Under the pieces are notes generated by a model. The model did no database searches. It was not told the origin of the DNA and saw only the letters and a program-made list of their open reading frames with translations. From Mimachlamys varia (lineage: Eukaryota > Mollusca > Bivalvia > Pectinida > Pectinidae): a stretch of 64,000 nucleotides of DNA. Where the stretch lies: contig OX392530.1 of the NCBI GenBank assembly GCA_947623455.1, positions 35,123,405 to 35,187,404 of the forward strand. Direction: 5' to 3'. A program made the translations under genes and the position numbers. Shown in pieces: positions 54,993 through 64,000 of this stretch (position 1 is its first letter; every line of letters starts with the position of its first letter).

Positions 54993-57900
54993 CTGAAACA
55001 TCAACACCAGTGAAACAATTACATTTCATCATATAAATGTCTTCAATTGTTACACTAGGACTAAATATGACACGATCTTAGACATCGCTTTTTCTATGTA
55101 ACTATGTTCTATTAGGTTGTATAGTGTGATATTTGAAATAATAAATACCATAGAAGCAACAAACTGTGGACGCCGGATCTGCAGCTGCCTTGTGGTAGCA
55201 TACACGTCCATGTCTGACTCAGTGTCCAATCTCTCCAACGTTGTACTAATCAGACAATACAGGCCACAGCGTTTTGATCCATCCCTGAACAACAACACAA
55301 ATCCAATATCAATAGCTACCTGCAGTAAACATATTTAAGTTTTGTTGTGAAGTAGTTGTCACATTTATTTTCTTAAAAGGTTATCTCTTTAGGGTGGTCG
55401 GGTGGTGCAGTGGATAGCGCACTTGCCTTTCACCAAGGCAGCCGGGGTTCGATTCCCCGACCAGACGTGAAAAGGTATGGGGTCACCTCCCCGACCACGT
55501 GGGTTTTCTCCGGGTACTCCGGTTTCCTCCCACAATAAGACCCCTCGCGCGTTAACATCCGGACCAACAAGAGTGATTAATATAAGTTGTATAACTTGTT
55601 TCATAATTGTTGTAAAATAAATAAAGTTTATTATAGTTATCTCTTTATGAGGGAAAAGAAATCGCTCTACAGTCATGATTATTACGACTTGCCATAGCTT
55701 ATATGATATTTATATTCAATAATGATATCATTCCTTTCTACATATAACGACTTTCTATAGCGTATAGGCTATTCACAATCAATAATAATAGTATATTCTT
55801 TTGGTCATATTACGACTTTCTATAGCTTATATGCTATGCATATTCAATGATAATATTTTTTCCTTTGTACATATTAGGACTTTCTATAGCTTATATGGTA
55901 TGATAATCATTACTCTACGTAGGAATTCTTCTAGGAAGTATTTGAAAAAAAGATAATTTGATTGTATTGGTTTTGAACGATGACGTACAAACACGTAACC
56001 ACGATTGGTGCGTCCTCCTGAGACATCATCCATGCCTCTACCAGATAATGAAGTTTACACAGGACAATCTGATTTGATGGAATGGCCGAATCCTTTGTCC
56101 AACTATTGACTTGGAATAGCTTGACTCTATGATTAGTCTGGCATTGCTGAAACGAAACCAACACTATTTATGATAATTTGATCAGCTACTGCTTTCTGAT
56201 ATACACAAAGGATGCATAATGCAGGGATGAAAAATTACGGTTAATGGGAATATATTTAATGTAAAATGTATTTACAGCAAAATCTGTTTAAACCGGATGT
56301 CGACAGGATCAAAACATTGACTAGTTTACACAGTTGTCCGAAATAAGATATATATTAAGAGGGAAATACCGGGACCAAATAATAAGGCCGGGATATATAG
56401 GATTTCGGATTAGACACGGGGCTGGTTTAGACAGGTCTGACTTGTACACAATGTTTGTATTAACCTTATGATTGATCTCCAGCATTGATGCAGTGATGCC
56501 ATCATCACATTGTTCCACTGACATCGACCGTATCTCAAACGGAGGAGCAGACTTGACCTTGGATTGCTCGGGCCACCACGGAGTTTCCTGATATAACAAA
56601 ATGTTTTTCACATTTTGATTATTTTATACAGTCGTAAAGTTTGAAGTTTGTAAAAATGTTTCAAACACACCTTAAGTATTTTTTTATTTTGATTGTATCT
56701 AAGTTTATTGTAATTGCACATGTTTAATTTTCCAAGTGCAGTAAAATTGTCGGAAATTTTACATATATTTGTATGTAGAGTCTATTCGTCCCAAATCATT
56801 TATCAATTCCTTATGAAATATTGGCTGAAGTTAACTTAGAGAGATGAGTGCGCTTTAAATAACTAAAATGTGTATCAATTTATATTATTTTGTAAATGTG
56901 ATAAATCAGTCACTGGTATAAATTTGTTTGCTACTGTTAACAGAATGTTCAGAGAGTTGATAATGGTTTTAATGGAAACTACATTTACAATGTACAAGTC
57001 ACAGAGAGTTGTATTTATTCTGATACAGCTAATATATTACATGCACATGTAGCCAAACATGTAAAAACAGCAGTCATGACTTCAATATGAATATTTTGGG
57101 GGGAAAAACACAATAACAACCTGAGAATGAGAGACCCGTTAATGTTTCTGATATCAACCAACCTTTCCGTCAACAGAATCCTCCAGACAGACGATAGTAC
57201 TTGAGCGATAATCAGTCACCATGGTCCAGAAGTTCACAAGTGTATGTGGCAGAGGGAACTGAGTTACCAAGTACTTCAGGTGGTGCCGGAAGCTCTGGTG
57301 TTCATGCATGAAAACAAGTTTTAACTTTAACAAACACTCATAAAAAGGAGAGGTTTTAGGGCGTCAACATAAGGAATGTTTCGTTTTGGGAGGTTGCAGA
57401 ATGTCAATTTCGATGAATGCTTAGGAATTTAAAGTTTACAAATGTGCAAATGAAATATTAAAACAAATGAAGCATTGAATAATAAAGATATTTTTTTCAC
57501 TGAAGTAAACTATTTAAATTATATAACTAATAACGGAATTGCCTGGTGCTGTATTGCACCTTTGGCCTCTGCAGGTATATGCATATGGCAAATGTGATGA
57601 GCCCAACATGAATTAATATCTTGCGTCGAATCCAATGCCATGACACAATAATATCTGCGATATTTGCTAGGACATTATAAAAAATACATTTGAATTTTTC
57701 GTAAAATCCCATTTTTATTGCAATTTTGAAGAAAAAAATCATCACACTCGAAAATCATACTATATGTTAAATGTTGTATATAACGGAACATTTAATTAAC
57801 ATGTGTATCAATATAACGCGTAGAGATGGACTCTACAATTGTATCTGCAATGTATTCATACCGGAAGTTTAACGGCGTTGATGTAGTTAGTCGTCTGAGA

Positions 57901-60900
57901 AATCACCGAGCATAAGATTACTCTGTAATTGTCGTCTGTTACAAGAAACAAATGCACATATCAAATGTGAAACTAAAATTAAATTTTTTAGAAAAAATAT
58001 TTATGATGATACTGACAGAGTTGCCGTTTCTTTAATTGACATTAAGAAACGAAAATTTTCATAATTAAAAGAGCTATTCAATTCTCCATTTTATCCTGTA
58101 TTTGAAATGTTAACTCTTACAACGTATTGTAATAATAACGTAAATTACGGAGAACAATATCGAATGACATTTGTTTTTAATGTATAATATCAAAGAAACC
58201 TTAGAAAATCGTCTGATATTTTTAAACAAGGCCCCTTCATATACATATAATCGTTTAAGTAAGTATTGTGTACCTGGTAGAATATCCATGTCGCGGTTCT
58301 TGTCCCTGTTCTCTGTAGACTTGGCAGACACGTATTTTAAACGTTTCTCACTGAATGCCTTGACGTCTTTAAGAGTCTGTGAAATAATTATTTAAGTAAT
58401 TATCATTTCAGATTAAAAAGAAGGAGGAAAATGAATAAGTCTCCATGTAAATCTTTCCTTTGTTCATATTTTGCCCCAAGTTTGATCGATTTTGAGTTCG
58501 GATTATGATTTTGTTACTGCTTCGGTATTCTCTAATCTTTTTAGTGGTGATATTGAGCGTTTCTTAAATTATTCTGATGTACCTGGAATTCCTTACTGCG
58601 TTGTTTATGGTTTACAGGAACTTCATAGACATCGCTTTCGCCGGAGCTGATTACTTCTGTCTTTGTTTGAAGGCTGTTCGGGAAGTTGAGTCCTTCTAGG
58701 AGAGCCAGATGGAGTGCTTTGTATTGTTTCTGGAAATATACACACAGCTTTGATCGTAAGGCAAGATTGTAAAATCATAGTAAGGTTACTGGATTATACA
58801 GTCCACACTTAACGAGAATGTCGATTCTCAAGAGACGTTTCATTTAATTCAATTTAGATATCCTACATATCTTTAATCTTTTTTTTGTGTTTTATATAAC
58901 AAACACACTGGACATTGTATAACACATACCACAGTTTGGACCATGTTCATTCGATTGTTCCTCATGATTTTAACATATCCATGTATGTCTATCATGTCTG
59001 CCGTCTTTCCTGCTTCCAACAAGGCATCTAATGCTATCAGAGTTCCTGTCCTCCCGATTCCAGCACTGAGCAAAATATGATATATTTTGAGATTATATGA
59101 TTAAGCTATGGCTCTTATTTACTGATGATATGATTCAAATAGAATGTACGACATATATCAAGTGATGATATAATTGGAATATGACATATATTTAGAGATG
59201 ATATGATTTAGGTTTAAATATGACACATATTTAGATATGTTATGATATAAGTTTGATATATATTTAGAGATGCTATGATTTCAATATGGCTCGTATTTAC
59301 TGATGATATGATTCAAATATACGTACGACATATATTTAAGGATGATATAATTGGAATATGACACATATTTACTGATGACATTATGTTAGTATGGTACTCG
59401 TTTAGAGCTATGATTTAAATATGACACTTATTTATAGATAATGTGATTTAGGCTAATATAAATATAAAAAAATGAGCACTTTTTGAGTAGGTGAAATTCT
59501 TGCATCACTGTCGATAAACGATTAGCATTTGCAGTTGAATGAATAGAGTTTATTTATGAATTTTAACAAAAATTACTGCAATAAGATGTTTTGAAGTGTA
59601 ACAAAATGCTGTGGATATTGTCACTTGAATATATATTATAATTTGTTGTCATTTTGTACCTGCAATGAACCACCAGTGGTCCCTCTCCTTTAGTCTGCAA
59701 ACGCGTCATATGTCGGTGGAACATAACAAGTTCAAACACATCTGGAATGTCGTGGTCAGGCCATTTTGTGTAGTGAAACTGGTGTACTTGTCGCTCTTGG
59801 TGTTCCTGTGTTATATATAACAAATCGTCTGTAATGATATTGCTACCGTACGCGTTGACATTCGTCATTTTTTAGAAGTGAATTGCTATTTTTAAAACAA
59901 TTATCGGCATGTTTATCAGTTTCTCCCAACGCTATTATGAACATGATACATTCTTAAAATAATCTCCTGCCTCTTAAAACCTTAAACAAAATATAACAAT
60001 CGGAAGATTATTTTCTTAATTAGACGTCATTGTTCCATTTGAAACATAATTAATTTTAAATGAGTTACATATAAATCACTATAAATAATCGGTTTACAGT
60101 ATGCCGAAAAAATAAATTATACTGCCTCATACAGCTGTTTCGTCCTCCTAGGACTTTTCAGTGATGCTAGGGGCCAAAAGGTATAGGAATCCAAAATTCT
60201 AAACTTATGTAGAAGCAGAAGGGTCAGGTGCGTAAATCCCCTTTAATTTATTAATTTAGAAGTAACATTAAACTAGTTATGTATAATTTCAAATCGTGTA
60301 CTACGAAAATGTGTATATTAAGTACCGTGCCACTACTCAAATGAGATTAAACAATCGGTTTTACATTTTGTAATAAGGTAACTGCTGAACCAATAGATAG
60401 TCTGTATAATGGAGACGGAACATGCGCTTTAGCCAAAACAATATTTGACTTAATAATTCTAAAAAATGTCAGCGTTATAAAATGTAAAATGTATTGTAAG
60501 TATAAACGATGGTACATGTAGGCCTTAAAACAACACATATTGTCTAACCATCAGTGTTTTCAAGTTTATGGACATTTCCGATAGGGATAAGACCAAGATC
60601 AATCATAATCTTTTTTATGTCTGCGAAGTTATCAATAAATTGTATCTGAGTGAACATGAATAGAATACATTAAATATCGACCTTTGAAATGATTTCCAGA
60701 TTATTTTGTATCAAAGTGGGAGATGAATGAATTTGGCTTCTTATCACATGGCTATTTGAATGAAGTCCGTCAATCTCTTAGCTTTAACTTCCTCCTGGAA
60801 AACGGTTTGTTCCTTTCAACTACGAACTTGTTATCATCCTGATAACAAAGAATTATATAATCACACGAGAAAAAATAATTTGGACAAGATACGATTCGTT

Positions 60901-63749
60901 GTCTTGACATATTTACATGTACAGCTTACTACACAGATCCATACATTGAAATACTTACACGTCTATGTTTAAGCGTGATGATCCTCACGACGTAGAAGGC
61001 GTAATGTTTTTCGGAGTTCAGGGTGATGTTGAATGTCGCAGTATTGATCGGGTCGTCCATGTTCGGCCAATACTTGTAGCATTTGTTCTGATTTAACAGT
61101 ACGAGGAATGGAAACTCGGTTATAAACACTGTTTTATTGTTTCAGAATTACTAATTTAACACATCAAACAATTTATTTTATGTGATAATCATAAAAATAG
61201 CGATTAAAACTTGATAAGACAGTAAATGGACTTATATTTTAATAAAATCAGCAAAAGTTATATTTTTGTTAAATCTATGTAAAAAACCATTTAGCATAGT
61301 TTCTGTTTACTTTTCTGAGGGTTTCGTTTAGTTTAATTATAATCATGCATTATCTGTTGCATAAAAAAGTCTTACTTTTCCATTTTCGTATAAATTAGCC
61401 AACATCGCTATCGTTTGACATTTCTGTTGCCAAATCATCAGCCAATACGTCTCATAAGTCTTTGTTTTTGGTCCTACATTAAAAAAATGCATTGTTTTAA
61501 ATTATCCTTTCATTAACTCGTATGTGTTTCATTAAATATCTACTCTGATTTATTTAATTAATTTATTATTGATCGCCCTAGGCCAATAAAGCAGGCCGAG
61601 ATGACCAATATCTCGGCCAATACAGAAATTACCAATCAATAATACTATATTATACCTTTGATAAAATAACATTACTAAATGCAAAGGTATTGAACATAAT
61701 TATAAATAAAATGCGTAAGACCTATTCAAGCGATGTACTTGATTAAGAATGATTAAGAGTAATTTAGTTACCTTGAACTGCAATGTAGACTTTTGATCTG
61801 GATGTGCTCTACAACAATTAAATTATATTATAGTAAAAAGGTCTTTTCACCCTCATTAATTACTGAGGACATATAAATACAAATAGCCAAAACGACCCAA
61901 ATTATATCAGCATACGGGAGAAACGTTTCGAACTGTGCATTTGAAATCACCTCACCAAATTGGGTCCTCAGTGGAATAACCTTTACAAATCTGGTAAAAT
62001 TACATATATCATTTTTAAAGGAAAATAATTATGGTTATTCATTTTGTCCATATGAAGTTGCTTTATCCAATTGTTTATCTGCTTAGTTTTAGCAATGACA
62101 GACCATACCACGTGTATTTTCTATTAATATAGAGAATCAAGTTCTTACGTCGTCGATATAGTTTGCGTTGATATAATCTGATCCCGGTTTCGAACCCTGA
62201 TCCTTGATAATCACCCTGGAGTGGTCGTCTACAGAAAAGCAATGGAATTACGTTAAACTGTTGGTACCACATGTATGTATATCAGGCGTGGTCGGGTGTA
62301 TATGCAAATTGAACTTTCTTTAATTCCAATATCAGTCTCATCTAGTTATCTCAAAATTAATGTGGCAATAAAAAAAATTCGAGTCTTTCGAGTATTCGAT
62401 TAACGTGAGTTTAAATGTAAAGTCTGAAGCTTGGCCGGACCCGAGGAAATATTAAATTGGGTATTTGAGTTATTTATAAAAAACAATCAGAGAATACCAA
62501 AGTGTCAACAAAACCATAATCCGAACTCAAAATCTATTAAACCAGGGGCAAAACAGGAACAAAGGAAAGATTTACATGGAGGTTCTCTTAAAAGAACAAT
62601 AGAATAAGACCAGGTGTTCCGCAAGAGTAAGCGTCTTCTGCTTCATCGACGACACCCGCCATGTAAATATTGGTCACTTCCAAGTAAGCATCAATCCTCA
62701 AAATGAGAACCGAGTCATCATTGTCATCACAACAAGTAAACACACCAACAAGCAAATTCAAAAACGTCCATCTTAATATCACACAAAGATACAGAATATT
62801 TCTCGATAAGATCAAGATGGTAACCATAAAACTTGCCCATAATCTTCAATATAAAAATATTGGGTTATATTGGGTGTTATAATATAAAAATGAGTTCAAT
62901 ATAAAAATATAGTCCTGTATCATGCATTCAATCATTACACAATTGCCTTACTAATAGGCGTTTTGTAATATGATAATATTCTGCAATACAACTTACAGGC
63001 ACATTAATATGCATGCTAATTAACTTTTCTTTTTTAGAAAGAAATAAATTACACATATTTACATGGAAATGTCGTAGTAAATCTATTTTTGGGGATGTTG
63101 TACTCCTTTTTCCCTTCATCGTGGGGGTGAACGGCACCAAATAGTAAAGTCTGAAAAGGAAACACTTAGCAATTTACTGAGATCAGCAACCTTGAATTTC
63201 TCAGTCATCGAATGGAACAGTACAGTGTATGTCTAGGTGATTGATATAAATACTTAAAGTCTAATATTGTTAGAAGAAATGTTATCAACTGTAGGTGTAC
63301 ATGTAATTTGAATAGAAAAAATAAAAAGCGTAGATAGCTTTCTCTCATAAAACTTTGATGAAAAATATTTTCCAACAAAAAAACCCCCAGATATTTTACA
63401 GTAATGGTCATATCAACAAGGTGAGTAAAGTTTGTTTTGCTCTTTCAATCAAAACATATACTAATGCATAGACAATTTGTTAATCTACTTTGGATATTTA
63501 AAAACACTTAATTAACTACCTGGTATTCCTTGTCCAGAAGTTTATCAGCCTCTTTTTGTTCTAAGACAGACCCAAAATTCTTCACGGGTATCGGAGTAGA
63601 CAGGTCACAATCACTGAAGTCTGCACCAGCGTTGGCATACACATTGTCTTCGACGACTACATCAATGTCATCAAGTCTCATCTTTCCGTTAGTTAAGCTG
63701 TTTGGCTTCTGTACAGAATCATTGCGTTCTTCTTCGGGTAAGATTTCGT
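54882..63749 (-). CDS. Receptor-type protein tyrosine phosphatase, cytoplasmic part (16 exons, 641 codons)
   Basis: Removes phosphate from phosphotyrosine at the inner membrane face. Visible order: juxtamembrane segment, D1, linker, D2, short tail. D1 has all catalytic parts: KNRF (family usually KNRY), NANYIDD, KCYKYWP, WPD loop TKWPDHDIP, P-loop VHCSAGIGRTGT, and the Q-loop Gln in MVQT. D2 keeps the fold but has SWTKDS where WPD belongs and VTCLDGSKRCG where HCxAGxxRTG belongs, so it is probably a pseudophosphatase. All 16 exons have GT/AG borders, phases agree, and the frame runs to TGA. D1 and D2 exon borders around the P-loop match in position and phase (2), as expected from domain duplication. 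The ectodomain and membrane helix lie beyond 64 kb; subtype is therefore unknown. Confidence 0.93.
55149..55284 (-). CDS. RPTP exon: D2 P-loop second part
   Basis: DGSKRCGLYCLISTTLERL then DVYATTRQLQIRRPQFVASM. The RPQFV segment is the D2 Q-loop region. Confidence 0.92.
55392..55635 (+). mobile_element. tRNA-derived SINE with perfect 12-bp target duplication
   Basis: The tRNA-like head has an A box (TGGTGCAGTGGATAGCGC) and B box (GGTTCGATTCC). A central GGTTTTCTCCGGGTACTCCG block of the kind conserved in metazoan SINEs follows, then an AATAAATAAAG tail. GTTATCTCTTTA occurs at 55,380-55,391 and again at 55,636-55,647. It lies in an intron of the phosphatase gene. Confidence 0.88.
55989..56146 (-). 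CDS. RPTP exon: D2 WPD-equivalent and P-loop first part
   Basis: QVNSWTKDSAIPSNQI replaces the WPD loop. It ends DAPIVVTC at phase 2, the same position as the D1 VVHC exon end. Confidence 0.92.
56273..56446. mobile_element. pogo/Tigger-like MITE
   Basis: Ends TACAGCAAAATCTGTTTAAA and, inverted, TACAAGTCAGACCTGTCTAA. It has the same GGATTTCGGATTAGACA interior as the element at 54.25 kb. Confidence 0.55.
56465..56587 (-). CDS. RPTP exon: D2 central
   Basis: 41 codons, ETPWWPEQSKVKSAPPFEIR then ITASMLEINHK. Confidence 0.9.
57163..57294 (-). CDS. RPTP exon: D2 central
   Basis: 44 codons, LKYLVTQFPLPHTLVNFWTM, the D2 equivalent of the YIATQGPxxxTxxDFW segment. Confidence 0.92.
57862..57935 (-). 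CDS. RPTP exon: D2 start
   Basis: NYRVILCSVISQTTNYINAV, where NYINA is the conserved D2 motif. Confidence 0.88.
58274..58376 (-). CDS. RPTP exon: linker to D2
   Basis: TLKDVKAFSEKRLKYVSAKS then TENRDKNRDMDILP, equivalent to the ..NRxKNR...LP entry into D2. Confidence 0.9.
58440..58545 (+). repeat. Dispersed repeat R1, fragment copy 7
   Basis: CCATGTAAATCTTTCCTTTG through GATTTTGAGTTCGGATTATG and GGTATTCTCTAA, in a phosphatase intron. Confidence 0.55.
58583..58729 (-). CDS. RPTP exon: D1 end and interdomain linker
   Basis: 49 codons, KQYKALHLALLEGLNFPN then a polar linker with SDVYEVPV, a possible phosphotyrosine site. Confidence 0.92.
58930..59065 (-). CDS. RPTP exon: D1 catalytic P-loop and Q-loop
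   Basis: Completes HCSAGIGRTGT; LIALDALLEAGK and RNNRMNMVQTV follow. Confidence 0.95.
59090..59470. repeat. AT-rich degenerate tandem repeat
   Basis: Seven to eight imperfect units of about 40-50 bp built on GATGATATGATTTAAATATGACACATATTTA, given here only as a loose consensus of parts (GATATGATT, ATATGACA, ATATTTA). Intronic. Confidence 0.65.
59660..59805 (-). CDS. RPTP exon: D1 WPD loop
   Basis: VHQFHYTKWPDHDIPDVFEL then GEGPLVVHC, ending at phase 2 in the P-loop. Confidence 0.95.
60085..60348 (-). repeat. Hammerhead-like dispersed repeat, copy 2
   Basis: Same sequence family as the repeat at 28.1 kb. The core here is CTGAAAA-GTCC-TAGGA-GGAC-GAAAC, with one invariant core base changed, so it is probably inactive. 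The CATACTGTA stem III strand is kept. Confidence 0.6.
60959..61087 (-). CDS. RPTP exon: D1 central
   Basis: 43 codons, NKCYKYWPNMDDPINTATF then HYAFYVVRIITLKHRR. KCxxYWP is a PTP family motif. Confidence 0.94.
61376..61473 (-). CDS. RPTP exon: D1, PxxxTxxxYWxMIW segment
   Basis: PKTKTYETYWLMIWQQKCQT then IAMLANLYENGK, with a GTAAGA donor. Confidence 0.94.
61555..61648. repeat. Small imperfect palindrome
   Basis: GGCCGAGAT and its inverse ATCTCGGCC flank GACCAAT. TATTATTGAT recurs inverted at the outer ends. Intronic. Confidence 0.4.
61772..61808 (-). CDS. RPTP 37-bp micro-exon, D1
   Basis: STSRSKVYIAVQ plus one base, between TTGTAG and GTAACT. It supplies the YIAxQG strand and is required to keep the D1 frame between NANYIDD and GPKTKTY. 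Confidence 0.9.
62149..62228 (-). CDS. RPTP exon: D1, DHSRV and NANYI
   Basis: DHSRVIIKDQGSKPGSDYIN then ANYIDD. Entry phase 1, exit phase 0. Confidence 0.95.
62480..62850 (-). repeat. Dispersed repeat R1, copy 8
   Basis: Reverse copy. The minus strand reads LRIDAYLEVTNIYMAGVVDE and AEDAYSCGTPGLI. Confidence 0.7.
63063..63150 (-). CDS. RPTP exon: D1 start with pTyr-recognition loop
   Basis: TLLFGAVHPHDEGKKEYN then IPKNRFTTTFP. The usual KNRY tyrosine is Phe here. Confidence 0.92.
63520..63749 (-). CDS. RPTP exon: juxtamembrane region
   Basis: 76 codons plus 2 bases. An acidic stretch with a possible VYANAG phosphotyrosine site, then PIPVKNFGSVLEQKEADKLL, the helix that precedes RPTP D1. 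It is the first exon visible; upstream exons lie outside the window. Confidence 0.9.
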
Positions 63750-64000
63750 CTATTCACAGAAATAAAATTGTAGTATTTGATCCGTTTAACATATGACATG
63801 TACTTTAAATAATAATGAAAGTGTAACGAGATAATGATACAATTTCAGGGCGAATTGCCCCTTAATCAGGGCATGGATTTTAAATTTTACATATTATAAC
63901 ATTTAAAAGAGATAGACAGTCAATAAACAACGAAAATAAAGAAGAAAAATGTGAACAAAAAATTGGGTCAGCCATCAAATACGCAGTTCGTTTTGGATTA
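63750..64000. other. RPTP intron, window edge
   Basis: No membrane helix or ectodomain exon is found before the window ends. Confidence 0.4.

Noticed and set aside
55392..55465. tRNA gene
   Set aside because: The tRNA-like head is followed by a SINE body and tail and flanked by a target duplication.

Overview
The window is eukaryotic, AT-rich, intron-rich DNA. It most likely comes from a lophotrochozoan, probably a bivalve mollusc. The basis is F-type-lectin/EGF receptors, a two-domain receptor tyrosine phosphatase, BEL/Pao, Penelope-like and LINE retroelements, a tRNA-derived SINE and many small inverted-repeat elements; the species cannot be read from the sequence. Real coding sequence is almost entirely short exons (37-230 bp) on the minus strand, so long open frames are rare and mostly misleading. 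|| Genes: three minus-strand genes lie head to tail, reading from high to low coordinates. (1) The cytoplasmic part of a receptor-type protein tyrosine phosphatase (54,882-63,749; 16 exons, 641 codons in frame, ectodomain beyond the right edge). It has an apparently active D1 and a degenerate D2. (2) A complete receptor, here called gene B (51,098 to 17,974): 16 exons in one frame, about 727 aa, with signal peptide, fucolectin (F5/8C-like) domain, about 11 EGF-like modules, one membrane helix and a short tail with YEKL-x10-YDTV. (3) Gene A (8,668 down to 338, continuing off the left edge), a paralogue of B with the same first five exons. All internal exons of A and B are phase 1-1, so they can be duplicated or skipped without breaking the frame. 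|| Duplication: roughly 1-11,300 and 33,450-53,480 are two copies of one ancestral block that includes exons 1-5, the intronic arrays and an upstream 21-bp satellite. The offset between copies is about 33.4 kb on the left and about 42.4 kb on the right. The difference is explained by an 8.87-kb BEL/Pao element (38,461-47,328, target duplication AGTAT) inside intron 2 of copy B. || Repeats: 67-bp arrays made of the 3' half of an EGF exon plus its splice donor (both copies), TTTACAGAGAG arrays, 21-bp satellites upstream of both start codons, an AGATATCT array with terminal repeats, at least eight copies of one interspersed repeat, LINE fragments, a Penelope-like fragment, a repeat with a hammerhead-ribozyme-like core, a TTAA-flanked element, pogo-like MITEs, fold-back elements and one tRNA-SINE with a perfect 12-bp target duplication. 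|| How they may work together (inference): gene B has a Draper/MEGF10-like plan (EGF array, membrane helix, ITAM-like tail) with a lectin domain at the N-terminus. A receptor phosphatase that could act on such tails is encoded directly upstream.
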